A DNA stretch of 35,661 nt from NCBI GenBank assembly GCA_017881245.1, contig JADGRC010000442.1, positions 1 through 35,661 of the forward strand. Reading direction: 5' to 3'. The translations under genes and the position numbers were made by a program. This DNA comes from Pseudomonadota bacterium (GTDB lineage: Bacteria; Myxococcota_A; Polyangia; Fen-1088). The notes beneath the pieces are model-generated. The model had not been told where the DNA came from. It worked only from the letters and a program-made list of their open reading frames with translations, and did no database searches. Shown here piece by piece: positions 33,554-35,661 of the stretch (position 1 is the first letter of the stretch; every line of letters starts with the position of its first letter).

Positions 33554-34537
33554 TTGGATGGCAAATCCCCAGATCGCCCGACAAGTCCCACAGCCGTCGC
33601 GACGGCGCCGCGCGCCGATGTGGACGCGACCGAGCGCACGAAGCACCTGAACTTCGAGCACAGATCACGTCTGCGCGGAGCTCTTCGGGCAACGCTGCCG
33701 CTCGGCTTCCTGCGGACCGCGTGGCGCAGGTGGTGGACCCCCACCCTGCCGGCAGCGGCGGCGCCCGTTGCACACCCGGTCCCAGGTACCGTGGCACTGA
33801 CGTTCGTGGGTCACGCCACCGTCATGATCACGACCCCGGCGGCGCGCGTGCTGACCGATCCCATGCTGGAGAATTCGCTCTGTGGCCTGCGGCGCGTGCG
33901 AGCCGCCGCCATCGACGCACGCGATCTGGCCGACGTGACGCTGGTCCTGATTTCGCACCCCCACCGCGATCACCTTTCGCGAACGTCGTTGGCGCGCCTG
34001 CCCGGGACCGCGACAATCGTTGTTCCTCCGCGCTGTGAGTCGCTGGTCGCCGACTTGGGATTCTCGCGCGTCGTCGAGCTCGGGGTTGGCCAATCGTTCC
34101 CGTTCGAGGATCTGGAAATCATCGCCGTCCCCGCGCACCACTCGGGAAGCCGAGGTCCTTTGGACCGACGCCGCCGCGGAGCCAGCGGCTACATCGTGCG
34201 CACGCAAGGACGATGCGTGTACTTCGCCGGAGACACAGGGTACTTCTCGGGGTTCGCCGAGATTGGACGACGCTTTGATCCCGATGTGGCGTTGCTGCCC
34301 ATCGCGGGCTACCAACCCGCGCCGTTGCGCGCGGAACACCTCTCTCCGCTCGACGCCCTGTACGCGTTCGAGGACCTCGGCGCGCGCACTCTAATTCCCA
34401 TCGCGCACGGCTCGTTCGAGCTCGGCTACGAGCCCATCGCCGAGCCCCTGACGTGGTTGCGGGCGCTCGGACAGGAACGAAAGATAAGACAGGCGCTGGT
34501 GGCCCTGGCCCACGGACAGACGTGCCTCCTGCGCTGA
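33554..34537 (+). CDS. Metallo-beta-lactamase-fold hydrolase (NAPE-PLD-like)
   Basis: The protein of up to 327 residues has the MBL-fold metal motifs HPHRDHL (HxHxDH), the AHHSG and GDTG motifs, and a final His in IAHGSFELGY. The start of the domain, FVGHATVMITTPAARVLTDPML, matches the group that includes N-acyl-phosphatidylethanolamine phospholipase D and other lipid or lactone hydrolases. The first 75 residues are basic and Pro/Ala-rich. TTG 33554 is the first possible start; GTG 33620 is an alternative. It is divergent from the oxidoreductase gene with about 90 bases between. The substrate is not proved; a phospholipid is plausible. Confidence 0.88.
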   Translation: MDGKSPDRPTSPTAVATAPRADVDATERTKHLNFEHRSRLRGALRATLPLGFLRTAWRRWWTPTLPAAAAPVAHPVPGTVALTFVGHATVMITTPAARVLTDPMLENSLCGLRRVRAAAIDARDLADVTLVLISHPHRDHLSRTSLARLPGTATIVVPPRCESLVADLGFSRVVELGVGQSFPFEDLEIIAVPAHHSGSRGPLDRRRRGASGYIVRTQGRCVYFAGDTGYFSGFAEIGRRFDPDVALLPIAGYQPAPLRAEHLSPLDALYAFEDLGARTLIPIAHGSFELGYEPIAEPLTWLRALGQERKIRQALVALAHGQTCLLR

Positions 34538-34548
34538 CGGTACGACAG

Positions 34549-34962
34549 TTACTTGAGACGAATCCTGCGTGGTCGCATCGCGAGACGAGGGAACGCCCGC
34601 ACAACCGATTCGTCGAAGGTGGCCAGGGGTACGGCCTCGCGGTCGGCTAGCTCTACGAAGAGGGCGTCGTAAGCGGCGATGCCTGATGCGTGGGCGCGTG
34701 CGAGTGCACCACCCCAGAGGCTGCTCACAGCGACAGACCGAATTCCCAATCCCTTGGCGAGCTCCAGTCTGTGTAAGGCCTCCGGCAAGTCCACGATGTG
34801 CTTCCGTGTAGCCATCCATAGGACATTTGTGAGCTCTGCCTCCCAGGAGGCGGGGGCGACAGGCTCATGTACCTCGCGCCAAAAGCGTTCGCACTCCTCG
34901 CGAAAGTCCTCGGTGCCGAGCAGAAAATAGGCGATGACGTTCGTGTCTACAACCGCCCTCAC
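34549..34962 (-). CDS. vapC: VapC-type PIN-domain ribonuclease toxin
   Basis: The 137-residue protein is a PIN domain with all four acidic catalytic residues: D6 (VVDTNVIAYFL), E43 (WEAELTNVLW), D99 (AAYDALFVELA) and D117 (TFDESVV). Such toxins cut tRNA or rRNA when free of antitoxin. The GTG start overlaps the vapB stop by four bases (GTGA), giving coupled translation. The tail is basic (RPRRIRLK). It converges on the MBL-fold gene with an 11-base gap. The pair is complete and looks functional. Confidence 0.93.
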   Translation of the reverse strand: MRAVVDTNVIAYFLLGTEDFREECERFWREVHEPVAPASWEAELTNVLWMATRKHIVDLPEALHRLELAKGLGIRSVAVSSLWGGALARAHASGIAAYDALFVELADREAVPLATFDESVVRAFPRLAMRPRRIRLK

Positions 34963-35186
34963 GGTCGTCCTTCACGGATCCAGGATTCCACCTCCACGGC
35001 GGTCGGAGCTCTTTTTTGACCTACCCAGGACCGAGTAATCTGACTGATCGCGGAGGTCCGATCGGCAACTTGACCTTCGATGATCTCTCTGACTTCTTGC
35101 TCCATCGAACGATGATTGCGTTCAGCCTGAGCCTTTAGGGCTCGGACAACCTTTGGCGCGACATTCCGGACGGTTAGAGTTGGCAT
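34959..35186 (-). CDS. vapB: VapB/FitA-type ribbon-helix-helix antitoxin
   Basis: The 75-residue protein starts with a beta strand, MPTLTVRNVAP, followed by two helices (KVVRALKAQAERNH and SMEQEVREIIEG), the ribbon-helix-helix fold of FitA-like antitoxins. The C-terminal half (about 45-75) is the usual toxin-binding tail, with a Trp and several acidic residues near the end (VEVESWIREGRP). It binds VapC and, as a complex, should repress its own promoter at the half-site array just upstream. The ATG at 35186 lies four bases from that array. Confidence 0.92.
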   Translation of the reverse strand: MPTLTVRNVAPKVVRALKAQAERNHRSMEQEVREIIEGQVADRTSAISQITRSWVGQKRAPTAVEVESWIREGRP

Positions 35187-35189
35187 GAC

Positions 35190-35205
35190 AGCATTATGCT
35201 AGCAT
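35190..35205. promoter_or_regulatory. Probable VapBC operator: AGCAT/ATGCT half-site array
   Basis: Three half-sites stand in a row: AGCAT (35190-35194), one T, ATGCT (35196-35200), AGCAT (35201-35205). The last two form the perfect palindrome ATGCTAGCAT, and the first two a palindrome with a one-base centre. On the minus strand CATAAT (35198-35193) may be the -10 box, so bound repressor would cover the promoter. Confidence 0.65.
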
Positions 35206-35340
35206 TCATGACGCCGTCTCACAAGGCGCATCGCCACAGCCGCGCTTGGGCGAGCCCTTCCTCGCCGTCGTCACCCCTCCCAAACTACCCCAAGCTTCCT
35301 GAAGGAGTCGCGTGAAGGCGAGGGGATGCGCCTCATTCCC

Positions 35341-35383
35341 GGCGGGACCCCGCCGCCGCCGACTTTCGGGCGCCCCTGGGCGC
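35341..35383. other. Two G+C-rich inverted repeats in the vapB-glycosyltransferase gap
   Basis: GGCGGG-AC-CCCGCC (35341-35354) and GCGCCC-CT-GGGCGC (35370-35383) lie about 60-100 bases before the right-edge gene. They could be leader hairpins of that gene. The rest of the gap from 35206 holds no convincing gene. Confidence 0.4.
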
Positions 35384-35442
35384 GTGTGGCGGCGAAGCGA
35401 CCGGCGAAGCCGCTCTAGACCTACCCCCTCCCCTTGGCTAGA

Positions 35443-35661
35443 GTGCCGCTTCCCGTGGACAAACTGCGTCGCGTGCCGGCCTGGACCTGGGCCTTGTTGT
35501 TCTCGGCGCTCCTGTGTCTGTCGCGCCTGGGCGTCTTCGGTCTGTGGGAGCCGTGGGAGTTGAACCTCGCCGACCGCGCGCGGCGCATGGCCGAAGGCGA
35601 TCTCTCCCTCGGCACGTTTTTCGGGGCCGCAGCCCGGGGCGATCTCGAACCGGCCCTGCAA
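35443..35661 (+). CDS. ArnT/GT39-like membrane glycosyltransferase, 3' end beyond window
   Basis: The frame is open from here to the right edge (73 codons). After a short basic N-terminus (VDKLRRVP) there is a membrane helix, AWTWALLFSALLCLSRLG, followed by VFGLWEPWELNLADRARRMA, which matches the conserved first periplasmic loop of ArnT/PMT-type glycosyltransferases (LGLWEPWE, then ARxMA, with the catalytic acidic residues). These enzymes transfer sugars from polyprenyl phosphate to lipid A, proteins or glycans. GTG 35443 is the suggested start; TTG 35434 and GTG 35455 are alternatives and no clear ribosome-binding site decides. Only the beginning is visible, so the substrate class is open. 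Confidence 0.75.
   Translation, partial: MPLPVDKLRRVPAWTWALLFSALLCLSRLGVFGLWEPWELNLADRARRMAEGDLSLGTFFGAAARGDLEPALQ

Noticed and set aside
35206-35661. Minus-strand open frame at the right edge
   Set aside because: Overlaps the ArnT-like start on the plus strand, which has a membrane helix and a recognised motif; the minus frame is Arg/Gln/Gly-rich with no motif.

Overview
The window reads as chromosomal DNA from a high-G+C Gram-negative bacterium, most likely a myxobacterium (Myxococcota, Polyangia-like). This is inference from gene style: many GTG/TTG starts, several lipoproteins with long Asp/Ala/Gly-rich linkers behind the lipobox Cys, an ECF sigma/FecR-TPR/outer-membrane trio, FHA and M61 proteases, and large multidomain lipid enzymes. 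I saw no rRNA, tRNA, CRISPR array, insertion sequence or phage gene. G+C was judged by eye, not computed.

Layout, left to right. 1-3.2 kb: a cupin gene cut by the left edge, a repeat-bearing lipoprotein, a ThuA-domain lipoprotein, and a short relic that looks like the C-terminus of a VapC toxin. 3.2-8.8 kb (minus strand): an SDR reductase translationally coupled (TGATG) to a 1519-residue protein that fuses a fatty acyl reductase, an AMP-dependent acyl ligase, an acyl carrier domain and a PlsC acyltransferase. 8.8-12.6 kb (plus): an ECF sigma factor, a FecR/TPR membrane protein and a predicted outer-membrane beta-barrel, preceded by a 15-bp tandem repeat and overlapping promoter-like motifs. 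12.7-13.6 kb: an intact MntA/HepT (type VII) toxin-antitoxin pair. 13.6-16.9 kb (minus): HAD-IB phosphatase, an unusually long LarA-fold protein and a calcineurin-type phosphoesterase in one likely operon. 17.0-23.4 kb: ClC channel/antiporter, polysaccharide deacetylase, a phospholipase C/acid phosphatase-type lipoprotein and an M61 peptidase with PDZ. 23.5-26.2 kb (plus): a CpxP-like Gly/His-rich protein, an OmpR-type regulator and a histidine kinase. 26.2-30.8 kb: Tex, a glutathione peroxidase that may be a lipoprotein, an unknown lipoprotein and an FHA protein. 30.9-33.5 kb (minus): FAD-dependent UDP-galactopyranose-mutase-like oxidoreductase, GT2 glycosyltransferase and a MazG-like pyrophosphohydrolase. 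33.5-35.7 kb: an NAPE-PLD-like metallo-beta-lactamase-fold hydrolase, a VapBC pair with a clear half-site operator array, and the start of an ArnT/GT39-type membrane glycosyltransferase cut by the right edge.

The main theme is lipid and envelope metabolism: the SDR/FAR-ligase-ACP-PlsC unit, two predicted phospho(di)esterases acting on lipids (PLC-like and NAPE-PLD-like), envelope-sensing regulators (ECF/FecR and CpxP/R/A-like) and glycan enzymes. The fusion enzyme with its coupled reductase is the best candidate for a little-described system: it could activate a fatty acid, hold it on its own carrier domain and then either reduce it to an aldehyde/alcohol or hand it to a glycerolipid acceptor, as needed for ether lipids or wax-type lipids. 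Three separate toxin-antitoxin traces (one relic, two intact) suggest past gene exchange at the junctions.
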